Positions 1 to 9,698 of a DNA stretch of 64,000 nucleotides are shown piece after piece (position 1 is the first letter of the stretch; every line of letters starts with the position of its first letter). Below the pieces are notes generated by a model. That model was not told the origin of the DNA. It worked only from the letters and a program-made list of their open reading frames with translations, and ran no database searches. The translations under genes and the position numbers were made by a program. Source of the DNA: Solirubrobacterales bacterium (GTDB lineage Bacteria; Actinomycetota; Thermoleophilia; Solirubrobacterales; 70-9); contig JAFKLL010000024.1 of NCBI GenBank assembly GCA_017304845.1, positions 23,207 through 87,206 on the forward strand. Reading direction: 5' to 3'.

Positions 1-1
1 C

Positions 2-1132
2 GCCAACCTGCCGGACGGAGCCGAGGTGGTGGTCTCGACCGCGATCGCCGACGACAACCCGGAACTGGCCGCGGCGCGCGAGCGGGGCCTGACGGTCAAG
101 CACCGATCCGAGCTGCTGGCCGAGCTCTGCTCCGCCCGGCGGCAGATCGCGGTCGCCGGCACCCACGGCAAGACGACCACGACCGGGATGCTGACCCATG
201 CTCTGCGCGAGCTGGGCCAGAAGCCGTCGTTCTTCGTCGGCGGCCAGATCCCCGGCGCGGGGCCGGACGGCGAGCCGGCCAACAGCGGCTGGGACGAGGG
301 CGAGTGGGTGGTCGTAGAGGCCGACGAGTCGGACGGCAGCTTCCTCACCCTCGACCCCGAGGTCGCGGTGATCACCAACATCGAGATGGACCACCACGCC
401 CGCTGGGCCAACCTGGCCGAGCTGCGGGGAGCCTTCGCCGACTTCGCGGCCAAGGCCCGGGCCGCCGTGTTGCCGATCGGCGACACGGCTATGGCGGAGG
501 TGCTCGCCGGCCGGGGCGCCGAGACAACTCCCTTCGACCTCGATCGGCCCGGGCCGGCCGAACTGGGCCTGGCCGTGCCCGGCGCCCACAACCGCCTGAA
601 CGCAAGGGCCGCGATCGGGGCCCTGACCGCGGCCGGGTTCGATCCGGACGAGGTGACCGAGGCGCTGCGCGGCTTCACCGGCGTCAAGCGCCGGCAGGAG
701 CTCAAGGGCGAGTGCGAGGGCGCCCGGGTCTTCGACGACTACGCGCATCACCCGACCGAGGTGAGGGCGGCGCTGACCGCGATCCGGGAGGTGGCCCCGA
801 ATCGTCTGATCGCCGCCTTCCAGCCGCATCTGTACTCCCGCACCAAGATCTTCAGCCAGCAGTTCGGCGCCGCCCTGGCGCTGGCCGACGAGATCGTCGT
901 ACTCGACGTGTACCCGGCCCGCGAGGAGCCGGTCGGCCCGCTCGAGGGAGTCAGCGGCCTCGACGTGCTCCGGGCCGCGGCCGACCGGGCCGGCGGCCGG
1001 GCCTGTTACTGGGCTCCCGACCTCGACTCGGCCGAACGGGTGCTGCGGGGCCGGGCCGGCGAGGACGCGGTGATCGTCACGATCGGGGCCGGCGACGTCA
1101 CCCGCCTCTCCGACAGGTTGGTGGGATCGTGA
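2..1132 (+). CDS. murC: UDP-N-acetylmuramate--L-alanine ligase (5' truncated by window edge)
   Basis: Cytoplasmic Mur ligase that adds L-alanine to UDP-MurNAc using ATP, the first peptide-stem step of peptidoglycan synthesis. The frame is open from base 2, so the N-terminal Rossmann part lies outside the window. The visible part carries the ATP loop AGTHGKTTTT, the central-domain stretch VEADESDGSF and ITNIEMDHH, and the C-terminal FDDYAHHPTE motif typical of MurC. It overlaps ftsQ by 4 bp (GTGA). The usual murB between murC and ftsQ is absent here. Identification is firm; the true start cannot be seen. Confidence 0.96.
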   Translation, partial: ANLPDGAEVVVSTAIADDNPELAAARERGLTVKHRSELLAELCSARRQIAVAGTHGKTTTTGMLTHALRELGQKPSFFVGGQIPGAGPDGEPANSGWDEGEWVVVEADESDGSFLTLDPEVAVITNIEMDHHARWANLAELRGAFADFAAKARAAVLPIGDTAMAEVLAGRGAETTPFDLDRPGPAELGLAVPGAHNRLNARAAIGALTAAGFDPDEVTEALRGFTGVKRRQELKGECEGARVFDDYAHHPTEVRAALTAIREVAPNRLIAAFQPHLYSRTKIFSQQFGAALALADEIVVLDVYPAREEPVGPLEGVSGLDVLRAAADRAGGRACYWAPDLDSAERVLRGRAGEDAVIVTIGAGDVTRLSDRLVGS

Positions 1133-2016
1133 GCGCGCGGGTCTCGACCCGGGGCCGGGGCGCCGCCAAGAAGCGGACCCCGGTCAGTCGCACCGCCGAG
1201 CTGGCCCAACGGCGCGAGCGGCGCAGCTTCCGGATCAGGCTGGTCGCCTTCACGAGCCTGATGCTCCTGCTCCTGCTCGCCGCCGGCTACATGTTCTGGC
1301 TGCGGGACTCCTCGCTGGTCGGGATCAAGAACCTCAAGGTCGAGGGCATCAGCGTCCACACCGAGGAGGGCAAGCAGATCGACCAGGCGGTGCGCACGGC
1401 GATGGGGGAGATGACCACCCTCGACGTCAAGCCCGAGATCCTGGACCAGGAGCTGGCCCGCTTCCCCCGGGTCGCCGACGCCGAGATCGAGACCAAGTTC
1501 CCGGACTCCGCCACGGTGACCGTCACCACCAGGGAGAACGGCTCGGTCTACGGAGACGGATCCGACGCCGTGCTGGTCGCCACCGACGGCACCGTGCTCG
1601 GGCCGGCCAACGGCCAGGAGGACTCCCTGCCGAGGATCGAGGGCGTGCCGAAGGACGTGCCGGCCGGTCAGGTCGCCGACGCCGGGGACCTCGTGCCGCC
1701 CGGGCTGCTCAACCAGGCCCTCGTCCTGGGCGCCACGCCCCCCGAGCTGCGGACCTACGTGGAGGGCACCCGCCTGAGCTCGGACGGGGTGCGGCTGGTG
1801 CTCACCAACGGCCTGATCCTGCTCTTCGGGGACGCCTCGCACGTCGACGAGAAGTGGCGGGCGGCGGCGGCGCTGATCGCCGACCCGAGCTTCACCGATG
1901 CCGGTTATGTAGACCTGACGGTTCCGCGTCGACCAGCCGTGAGTGAGGAAGCTCCGCCCGCTTCGGCCCCGGACGAGGCTCCGGAGGATGCTTCGACGGC
2001 GACCGCGGCCGAGTGA
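1129..2016 (+). CDS. ftsQ: Cell division protein FtsQ/DivIB
   Basis: Bitopic divisome protein (295 aa). The GTG at 1129 overlaps the murC stop as GTGA. An Arg/Lys-rich cytoplasmic N-terminus is followed by one membrane span at about residues 33-53, then a POTRA-like segment beginning SLVGIKNLKVEGIS, the FtsQ beta domain, and an acidic Ala/Pro/Glu-rich tail (about 25 residues). Size and topology match FtsQ, whose sequence is poorly conserved, so the call also rests on its position between murC and ftsZ. The reading frame stays open far upstream inside murC, but only the GTGA-coupled start makes sense. Confidence 0.9.
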   Translation: MSARVSTRGRGAAKKRTPVSRTAELAQRRERRSFRIRLVAFTSLMLLLLLAAGYMFWLRDSSLVGIKNLKVEGISVHTEEGKQIDQAVRTAMGEMTTLDVKPEILDQELARFPRVADAEIETKFPDSATVTVTTRENGSVYGDGSDAVLVATDGTVLGPANGQEDSLPRIEGVPKDVPAGQVADAGDLVPPGLLNQALVLGATPPELRTYVEGTRLSSDGVRLVLTNGLILLFGDASHVDEKWRAAAALIADPSFTDAGYVDLTVPRRPAVSEEAPPASAPDEAPEDASTATAAE

Positions 2017-2091
2017 TCCCGGGTCGGGGGATTCGCGCTTCCACGCTGGCCTTCGGGGGCGTGGGAGGGGGCCTTGATCGCCGCCCATGCC

Positions 2092-2135
2092 TAACCCTGC
2101 ATCACAGCTTGAGGGTTACAAAACCCTCGAGTGAT
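2092..2135. repeat. Nested inverted repeats upstream of the ftsZ promoter
   Basis: Arms GAGGGTT (2111-2117) and AACCCTC (2122-2128) flank ACAA. Outer arms ATCAC (2101-2105) and GTGAT (2131-2135) enclose them. A further TAACCCT at 2092-2098 could pair with AGGGTTA at 2112-2118 instead, and another AACCCTT lies at 2236-2242. The block sits just upstream of the putative ftsZ -35 box, which suggests a protein-binding site. A weak ftsQ terminator is the alternative, though no T-run follows. Confidence 0.5.
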
Positions 2136-2173
2136 GGTTGAGGAATCGGTCCTGCAGGATCGCCTGCGGCCCG

Positions 2174-2202
2174 TTGACAGATCGCTCCAAATGCCCTACG
2201 TT
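2174..2202 (+). promoter_or_regulatory. Putative sigma-70-type promoter of ftsZ
   Basis: TTGACA at 2174-2179, 17-bp spacer, TACGTT at 2197-2202. This is the best two-box promoter in the window. Transcription would begin near 2209, giving a leader of about 42 nt to the first ATG at 2251. Together with the 234-bp gap it implies ftsZ can be transcribed independently of murC-ftsQ. Confidence 0.7.
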
Positions 2203-2250
2203 GAGCGCAATTTCCGGGCTTCCGCCAGCTTTGCCAACCCTTAAGCGAGA

Positions 2251-3384
2251 ATGCAGGCTGCGGGCCCCGGAGGCTTCAACTCAAAAAGATTTGGATCGAA
2301 AATGATGGAGACCACATACCTGGCGGTAATCAAGGTCGTCGGCTGCGGCGGCGGCGGTACCAACGCGGTGAGTCGGATGGTCGACGCGGGAGTGCGCGGC
2401 GTCGAGTTCATCGCCGTCAACACGGACGCTCAGGCGCTGCAGGCCTGTGACGCCGACATAAAGATTTCGATCGGACAGGAACTGACCCGCGGCCTCGGTG
2501 CGGGCGGCCGGCCCGAGATCGGCGCCGGCGCGGCGGCCGAGACCCGCGACGAGATCAAGGAGGCCCTCAAGGGGGCGGACATGGTCTTCGTCACGGCCGG
2601 CGAGGGCGGCGGCACCGGCACCGGCTCCGCCCCCGTGATCGCCGAGATCGCGAAGGAAGAGATCGGAGCCCTGACGGTCGGCGCGGTGACCAAGCCCTTC
2701 GAGTTCGAGGGCAAGAAGCGCATGCAGAACGCGATGGAAGGCATCGAGAAGCTGCGCAACCACGTCGACACCCTGATCATCGTCCCGAACGAGAAGCTGC
2801 TCCAGGCGGTCGAGCGCCGGACCACGGTCCTCGACGCCTTCCGGATGGCCGACGACATCCTGCGTCAGGGCGTCCAGGGCATCACCGACCTGATCACCAT
2901 CCCCGGCCTGATCAACCTCGACTTCGCCGACGTGCGCACGATCATGCGCGACGCCGGGTCCGCCCTGATGGGCGTCGGGGCCGGCCAGGGCGAGAACCGG
3001 GCGATCGACGCCGCCAAGGCGGCGATCACCTCGCCGCTGATCGAGGAGTCGATCAAGGGCGCGACCGGCATGCTGCTGAACATCACCGGCCCCGAGGAGC
3101 TCGGTCTCTTCGAGGTCAACGAGGCGGCGCAGCTGGTCCAGTCCGAGGCCGACCCGAACGCCAACATCATCTTCGGCTCGGTCGTCGACCAGTCCCTGGT
3201 CGACGAGGTCCGCGTGACCGTGATCGCGACCGGGTTCGAGGGCTTCGAGCTGCTCGCCCGTTCGCCCCAGCGAGTGCGCCGCCGCTACGAGAGCCGCAAG
3301 AGGGTGAGCCCCGAGGACACCGATCTCAGCAACCTCCGGGTCGGCGACAGCGACATCGAAGTACCGCCCTTCCTGAGGGACTAG
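2251..3384 (+). CDS. ftsZ: Cell division protein FtsZ
   Basis: Tubulin-like GTPase that forms the division ring. It has the N-terminal [10 protein letters not shown] loop, the signature [10 protein letters not shown] near residues 119-128, the VPNEKLL and [11 protein letters not shown] segments, and a C-terminal tail ending EVPPFLRD, the conserved peptide that binds FtsA/SepF-type partners. The C-terminal linker is short. The start is uncertain: ATG 2251 gives 377 aa with a weak AAGCGAG ahead, while ATG 2302 or 2305 gives [14 protein letters not shown], closer to the usual FtsZ N-terminus. No ftsA, sepF or yggS follows; the next gene is gcvT. Confidence 0.97.
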   Translation: MQAAGPGGFNSKRFGSKMMETTYLAVIKVVGCGGGGTNAVSRMVDAGVRGVEFIAVNTDAQALQACDADIKISIGQELTRGLGAGGRPEIGAGAAAETRDEIKEALKGADMVFVTAGEGGGTGTGSAPVIAEIAKEEIGALTVGAVTKPFEFEGKKRMQNAMEGIEKLRNHVDTLIIVPNEKLLQAVERRTTVLDAFRMADDILRQGVQGITDLITIPGLINLDFADVRTIMRDAGSALMGVGAGQGENRAIDAAKAAITSPLIEESIKGATGMLLNITGPEELGLFEVNEAAQLVQSEADPNANIIFGSVVDQSLVDEVRVTVIATGFEGFELLARSPQRVRRRYESRKRVSPEDTDLSNLRVGDSDIEVPPFLRD

Positions 3385-3395
3385 TTGTCTTGGGC

Positions 3396-3433
3396 CCGGC
3401 ATGGGGCGTCCCTTTCCGGGCGCCCCATACCGG
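3396..3433 (+). terminator. Strong GC-rich hairpin after ftsZ
   Basis: CCGG-c-ATGGGGCG (3396-3408) pairs with CGCCCCAT-a-CCGG (3421-3433). The inner GTCC/GGGC region extends the stem, leaving a loop of about 6 nt. There is no T-run, as is common for terminators in high-GC actinobacteria. It separates ftsZ from the gcv promoter. Confidence 0.6.
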
Positions 3434-3474
3434 ACCTGCACCAGCCTGAGTGGGCGTCGTTCGGCCCGCTTCTA

Positions 3475-3480
3475 TAAAAT
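3475..3480 (+). promoter_or_regulatory. -10 box for leaderless gcvT
   Basis: TAAAAT ends 6 nt before the GTG of gcvT, in a locally AT-rich stretch. No Shine-Dalgarno sequence precedes the GTG, so transcription probably starts at the start codon itself. No clear -35 box. Confidence 0.6.
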
Positions 3481-3486
3481 TATTCT

Positions 3487-4551
3487 GTGGAACAATCGTC
3501 TCTTCGCCGTACGCCCCTCTACGAAACTCATCTCGAAACGGGGGCGAAGGTAGTCCCGTTCGCCGGTTGGGAGATGCCCGTCCAGTACGACGGGATCAAG
3601 GAAGAGCACATCGCCGTCCGCACCCACGCGGGCATCTTCGATGTCTCCCACATGGGGCAGATCGAGGTCGAAGGTCCGGGTTCGCTCGCCTTCCTGCAGC
3701 GCCTGGTCACCAATGACGTGGCCAAGGTCCAGATCGGCGGGGCCCAGTACTCGCTGCTGCTGAACGAGGACGCCGGCGTGATCGACGACCTCTTCGTCTA
3801 CCGCCTCGGCCACGACCGCTACCTGGTCATCACCAACGCCGGCAACCACGAGGCCGATCTCGTCCAGTTCGGCAAGGTCGCCCGCGACTTCGACGTCTAC
3901 GTGCGCGACGCCAGCGCCAACTACGCGATGCTCGCCGTCCAGGGCCCGAACGCCCGGCGCATCGTCGAGAACACGCTTCACATCGAGCTGCCGCCGCGGA
4001 TGCGGGTCGCCGCCCGCCAGGTCGGCCGCCGCCCGGCGATCATCTGCGGCACCGGCTACACGGGCGAGGACGGGGTCGAGATCCTGGTCGACCCGGAGAT
4101 CGCCCCCGCGATCTGGACCGAGCTGGTCGACGCGGGCGTCGTGCCCTGCGGGCTCGGCGCCCGCGACACGCTCCGACTCGAGGTCTGCTTCCACCTGCAC
4201 GGCAACGACCTGACCCCGGAGACCGACCCCTGGGCCTGCGTCGAGTCGACCGGGTTCATCGGCGCCGAGAAGGTGGCGGTCCTCAGAGCGAACGGAACCG
4301 AGACCAAGCTGGCGCCGTTCCTGATCGAGGGCGCCGGTATCCCGAGACAGGGCAACCCGGTGATGGTCGGCGACGAACAGGTCGGGACCGTGACCAGCGG
4401 CACCTTCTCGCCCTCCCTGGAACGGGGGATCGGGATGGCCTACCTGCGGTCCGACCTGGCCGAGCCCGGCACCGAACTGGAGATCGACGTGCGCGGCAAG
4501 CGTCGGACGGCGCGCGTAAGCTCCAAGCCCCTTTACAAGAAGGAGAGATGA
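3487..4551 (+). CDS. gcvT: Aminomethyltransferase, glycine cleavage T protein
   Basis: Transfers the methylene group from aminomethyl-lipoyl GcvH to tetrahydrofolate, releasing ammonia. At 354 aa it has the family length. Motifs include FAGWEMPVQY near the N-terminus, FDVSHMGQ, CGTGYTGEDGVE, GLGARDTLRLEV and the C-terminal GTVTSGTFSPSL. First gene of gcvT-gcvH-gcvPA-gcvPB, overlapping gcvH by 4 bp (ATGA). The GTG start directly after a -10 box and without an SD suggests a leaderless mRNA. I see no glycine riboswitch upstream. Confidence 0.97.
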   Translation: MEQSSLRRTPLYETHLETGAKVVPFAGWEMPVQYDGIKEEHIAVRTHAGIFDVSHMGQIEVEGPGSLAFLQRLVTNDVAKVQIGGAQYSLLLNEDAGVIDDLFVYRLGHDRYLVITNAGNHEADLVQFGKVARDFDVYVRDASANYAMLAVQGPNARRIVENTLHIELPPRMRVAARQVGRRPAIICGTGYTGEDGVEILVDPEIAPAIWTELVDAGVVPCGLGARDTLRLEVCFHLHGNDLTPETDPWACVESTGFIGAEKVAVLRANGTETKLAPFLIEGAGIPRQGNPVMVGDEQVGTVTSGTFSPSLERGIGMAYLRSDLAEPGTELEIDVRGKRRTARVSSKPLYKKER

Positions 4552-4940
4552 CCTTGGCGGATGCGAGCTACCCCGAAGACCTGAAGTACCACCCGGAGCA
4601 CGACTGGGCCCGGATCGAGGGCGGCGAAGCCACCTTGGGCATCACCTGGTACGCCCAGGACTCGCTCGGCGAGGTGGTCTTCTTCGAGGGCCCCGAGATC
4701 GGCAGCGAGATCACCAAGGACCAGCCGTACGCGGAGGTCGAGTCGGTCAAGGCCGTCTCCGACGTGGTCGCTCCGGTCTCCGGCGAGGTGATCGCCGTGA
4801 ACGAGAGCCTGAGCGACGCCCCCGAGGCGATCAACGCCGACCCGTACGAGACCGGCTGGCTGGTCAAGGTGCGGTTGAGCGATCCGTCCGAGGCGGACTC
4901 GCTGATGGACGCGGCGGCCTACGCCGCCAGCCTGGAGTAG
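4548..4940 (+). CDS. gcvH: Glycine cleavage system H protein
   Basis: Lipoyl carrier (130 aa) that shuttles the aminomethyl intermediate between P, T and L proteins. The lipoylated residue is Lys68 in ESVKAVSD. HPEHDWARIEG and GITWYAQDSLGEVVF match the conserved core. The ATG overlaps the gcvT stop, so translation is probably coupled. Length is normal. Confidence 0.97.
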   Translation: MTLADASYPEDLKYHPEHDWARIEGGEATLGITWYAQDSLGEVVFFEGPEIGSEITKDQPYAEVESVKAVSDVVAPVSGEVIAVNESLSDAPEAINADPYETGWLVKVRLSDPSEADSLMDAAAYAASLE

Positions 4941-4946
4941 TCCGGC

Positions 4947-6364
<1,418 letters not shown>

Positions 6365-6368
<4 letters not shown>

Positions 6369-7885
6369 GCGAGCCGACCCTGATCGAGACCCCGCAGCAG
6401 GCCGACCGCGCGGTGACCATCTACGAGAAGTCGGTGCCCGGCCGTCGCGCCGCGCAGCTGCCCCCGCTGGGCGAGGGCGTCGAGGAGACCCCGATCGACC
6501 AGCTGATCCCGGCCCACCTCCTCCGCGAGGAGCCGGCCGAGCTGCCGGAGGTCTCCGAGCCGGAGATCATCCGCCACTACAACCGCCTCTCGCGTCGCAA
6601 CTTCGACCTGGACACCGGCTTCTACCCGCTCGGGTCCTGCACCATGAAGTACAACCCGCGGCTCAACGAGCGGGTCGCCGCGCTGCCGGGCCACGCCCGC
6701 CTGCATCCGGCGACCGATCCGGCCGACGCCCAGGGCGCGCTGCAGCTGATGTACCTGCTGCAGGAGTCGCTCTCGGAGATCACCGGGCTTCCCACGGTCA
6801 GTCTCCAGCCCTCGGCCGGCTCGCAGGGCGAACTGGCCGGTCTGCTCCTGACCCGGGCCTACCACGCCGACCAGGGCCGCAACCCGACCAAGGTCCTGAC
6901 CCCCGACACCGCCCACGGCACCAATCCCGCCTCGGTGACGATGGCCGGCTACGAGGTGGTCAAGGTTGCCACCAACGAGAAGGGCGGGGTGGACGTCGAG
7001 GATCTGCGCTCGAAGATCGACGACGACGTCGCCTGCCTGATGCTGACCAACCCGAACACGCTCGGGGTCTTCGACGAGAACATCCTCGAGATCGCCGGCC
7101 TGGTCCACGAGGCCGGCGGGCTGCTCTACTACGACGGCGCGAATCTGAACGCGATCATGGGGCAGGCTCGGCCGGGCGACATGGGCTTCGACATCGTCCA
7201 CGTCAACCTGCACAAGTCGTTCTCGCAGCCGCATGGCGGCGGCGGCCCGGGCGCCGGCCCGATCGCCGTCTCCGACCGGGTCGAGCCGTTCATCCCGCGA
7301 CCCCAGGTGGTGCGGATCGAGGACGAGGAGGGCGTCTTCTACGACCTCGATTTCGACCGGCCCAAGTCGATCGGCAGGCTGCGCGGCTTCCAGGGCAACT
7401 TCGGCGTCTTCGTGCGCTCGCTCGCCTACATCCTCAGCCTCGGCGGCGACGGCCTCTCCGAGGCGTCGCGCCTGGCCGTGCTGAACGCGAATTACCTGAA
7501 GAAGCGGATGTCGGAGGGCCGGGCGGGCAGGTACCTGCCGGTCGCCTTCGACCGTCACTGCATGCATGAGTTCGTCCTCTCCGGCGCGCCGATGAAGAAG
7601 GAGCTCGGGATCAAGACCCTCGATCTGGCCAAGCGGCTGCTCGACTTCGGCTTCCACCCGCCGACCGTCTACTTCCCGTTGCTGGTCGACGAGGCGCTGA
7701 TGGTCGAGCCGGTCGAGACCGAGGCGAAAGAGCATCTCGACGCCTTCGCGGACGCGATCGAGACGATCCTCGAAGAGGCCGAGTCGGATCCGGCGGTGGC
7801 CCAGGCGGCCCCCTACAGCACGCCGGTCAGAAGACTCGACGAGGTCGGCGCCACCAGGCGGCCGGTCATTCGCCAGCCTCAATAG
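6365..7885 (+). CDS. gcvPB: Glycine dehydrogenase (decarboxylating) subunit 2
   Basis: PLP-binding half of the split P protein (506 aa). The Schiff-base lysine is Lys284 in NLHKSFSQPHGGGGPG. FYPLGSCTMKYNPR and TPDTAHGTNPAS are also diagnostic. ATG 6365 overlaps the gcvPA stop. It completes the T-H-P cassette; the L protein (lipoamide dehydrogenase) is not in the window. Confidence 0.97.
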
Positions 7886-7932
7886 GCTGTCAGTCGCAAT
7901 TTTTCTGACCCTGACCGAAGCGGAGTGACCGA

Positions 7933-9084
7933 ATGAGTGCCGATGCCCAGTACGCCCTGACCCAGGACCAGCTCGATTTCCTCGAGGTGATCCGGCAGAT
8001 GGTGGTCGAGAAGGTCACCCCGCGGGCCCATGACATCGACGAGTCCGGCGAGTTCCCGCAGGACATCCGCGAGCTCTTCGCCGAGCACGACCTCTTCGGC
8101 CTGCCCTTCGAGGAGCGCCACGGCGGCACCGGCACAGGCGAGCTGATGCTCTGCGCCGCGATCGAGGAGATCGCCAAGGGTTGCGCCAGCTCCTCGCTGA
8201 TGGTCGCCGCTCAGGACCTCTCGTCGCTGCCGATGAAGCTCGCCGCCTCGGACGAGCTGAAGGACCGGATCCTGCCGCGGATGGCTTCCGGCGAGTGGCT
8301 GGGCGCCTTCTGCCTCTCCGAGCCTGACGCCGGCTCCGACCCGGGCGCGATGCGCACCCGCGCGACCAAGACCGACGGCGGCTGGATCCTCAACGGCGCC
8401 AAGAACTGGATCACCAACTCCGGCGTGGCCGACGTCTACGTGACCTTCGCCGTGACCGACCCGGACGTCAAGTTCTCGCGCGGCATCACCTGCTTCGCCG
8501 TGATGGCCGACTCGGACGGGTTCCGGATCGACGCGCTGGAGAAGAAGATGGGCATGAAGGGCTCGCCGACCGGCCAGCCCGTCTACGAGGACGTCTTCGT
8601 CCCGGACGAGAACGTGATCGGCGAGGTCGGCAAGGGCTTCTCGGTCGCCATGCAGACCCTGGACCGCTCCCGCCTCGGGATCGGCGCGCAGGCCCTCGGC
8701 ATCGCCCAGGGCGCGACCGACTACGCGGCCGAGTACGCCAAGGAGCGGATCGCCTTCGGCAAGCCGATCAACCAGCTGCAGGGCATCCAGTTCAAGCTGG
8801 CCGACATGGAGACCAAGACCGCGGCCGCCCGCGAGCTGCTCTACAAGGCCGCCTCAATGGCCGAGACCGGCGACCCGAAGCTCGGCAAGTACTCGGCGAT
8901 GGCGAAGCTCTTCGCCTCCGACGTCGCGATGGAGGTCACCACCGAGGCCGTCCAGGTCCTCGGCGGCTACGGCTACGTCCGCGAGTACCCGGTCGAGCGC
9001 ATGATGCGCGACGCCAAGCTGACCCAGATCTACGAAGGCACCAACGAGATCCAGCGGGTGGTCATCGCCCGCAATCTGATGTAG
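7933..9084 (+). CDS. Acyl-CoA dehydrogenase, short/medium-chain type
   Basis: FAD enzyme oxidising acyl-CoA to trans-2-enoyl-CoA (383 aa, usual length). It carries CLSEPDAGSDPGAM and the C-terminal RDAKLTQIYEGTNEIQR, where the first Glu of YEGTNEIQ is the catalytic base position. A TAGGCT box at 7883-7888, overlapping the gcvPB stop, and a GCGGAG at about 7919-7924 suggest its own leadered transcript. Substrate chain length cannot be told from sequence. A strong terminator follows. Confidence 0.93.
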   Translation: MSADAQYALTQDQLDFLEVIRQMVVEKVTPRAHDIDESGEFPQDIRELFAEHDLFGLPFEERHGGTGTGELMLCAAIEEIAKGCASSSLMVAAQDLSSLPMKLAASDELKDRILPRMASGEWLGAFCLSEPDAGSDPGAMRTRATKTDGGWILNGAKNWITNSGVADVYVTFAVTDPDVKFSRGITCFAVMADSDGFRIDALEKKMGMKGSPTGQPVYEDVFVPDENVIGEVGKGFSVAMQTLDRSRLGIGAQALGIAQGATDYAAEYAKERIAFGKPINQLQGIQFKLADMETKTAAARELLYKAASMAETGDPKLGKYSAMAKLFASDVAMEVTTEAVQVLGGYGYVREYPVERMMRDAKLTQIYEGTNEIQRVVIARNLM

Positions 9085-9108
9085 CCACGGCTGCCTGAAC
9101 CGCGTCAC

Positions 9109-9155
9109 AACTGAAACTCGGAACCAGTCGGAGCGACGGGTTCCGAGTTTCAGTT
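9109..9155. terminator. Bidirectional intrinsic terminator
   Basis: A perfect 17-bp inverted repeat (AACTGAAACTCGGAACC at 9109-9125, GGTTCCGAGTTTCAGTT at 9139-9155) with a 13-nt loop, followed by TCTTTCT. It lies between the convergent acyl-CoA dehydrogenase and hxlR-type genes and would serve both. Confidence 0.88.
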
Positions 9156-9159
9156 CTTT

Positions 9160-9639
9160 CTAGGCGGGGATCTTGGGGAGGTCTTCGGTCTTTCGGCCGG
9201 GGCCGGGCTTGACTTTGATGTCGCTCGGCTCGACCTTCTCTCCGCACTTCTCGCAGATCAGGTGGTGGTCGAGGAGGCCGCCGCATCCGCCGTGGGTGGC
9301 GATCGACGGCGCCCCGTTCTCTTCCGGGTAGTAGCGGTCGCCCCACCACATCAGCTGGAGCAGGACGGGGGCGAGGTCGCGGCCCTTGGCGGTGAGGTGG
9401 TACTCGAACCGGGGCGGACGCTCGCTGTACTGGCGCTTCTCGAGGATGCCGTACTCGATCAGGGTGTTCAGGCGGGTGGTGAGGACGCTGCGGGTGATCC
9501 CGAGGTTCTCGCGGAGGGGCTCGAAGCGGTTCAGGCCGAGGCCGACGTTCCTGACGATCAGGAGCGACCACCGCTCACCGACGACCTCGAGGGAACGGGC
9601 GATCGAACAGACCTGGTTCTCATAGTCGCGATCGAGCAT
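9160..9639 (-). CDS. HxlR-family winged-helix transcriptional regulator
   Basis: 159 aa. The N-terminal Cys of QVCSIARSLEVVGERW is typical of HxlR proteins (Cys11 here); the winged helix follows, with LTTRLNTLIEYGILEKR and the wing PRFEYHLTAKG. The C-terminal extension holds CGG and CEKCG, four cysteines or so that could bind zinc. The gene is divergent from an MFS pump and both share a palindrome at 9661-9675, so local repression of the pump is the likely role (inference). The ligand is unknown. ATG 9639 lies 7 nt after TACAAT, indicating a leaderless mRNA. Confidence 0.9.
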   Translation of the reverse strand: MLDRDYENQVCSIARSLEVVGERWSLLIVRNVGLGLNRFEPLRENLGITRSVLTTRLNTLIEYGILEKRQYSERPPRFEYHLTAKGRDLAPVLLQLMWWGDRYYPEENGAPSIATHGGCGGLLDHHLICEKCGEKVEPSDIKVKPGPGRKTEDLPKIPA

Positions 9640-9646
9640 GTGACCG

Positions 9647-9652
9647 ATTGTA
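9647..9652 (-). promoter_or_regulatory. -10 box for the HxlR-type regulator
   Basis: On the minus strand TACAAT ends 7 nt before the ATG at 9639. It is a near-consensus -10 box placed for leaderless transcription. The region where a -35 would lie overlaps the palindrome at 9661-9675, which fits autoregulation. Confidence 0.7.
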
Positions 9653-9660
9653 GCGGGTCA

Positions 9661-9675
9661 GTCTCATGATGAGAC
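9661..9675. promoter_or_regulatory. Palindromic operator shared by regulator and MFS gene
   Basis: GTCTCAT-g-ATGAGAC, perfect 7-bp arms about one central base. It lies between the two divergent -10 boxes and covers the -35 zone of both. The adjacent HxlR-type protein is the obvious candidate binder. Confidence 0.72.
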
Positions 9676-9685
9676 CGATTTCTGT

Positions 9686-9691
9686 TAGGGT
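9686..9691 (+). promoter_or_regulatory. Extended -10 box for the MFS gene
   Basis: TG-T-TAGGGT (9683-9691), 7 nt before ATG 9699. The palindrome 9661-9675 would sit at about -38 to -24 relative to the start, a repressor position. Confidence 0.62.
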
Positions 9692-9698
9692 CAGTCGT

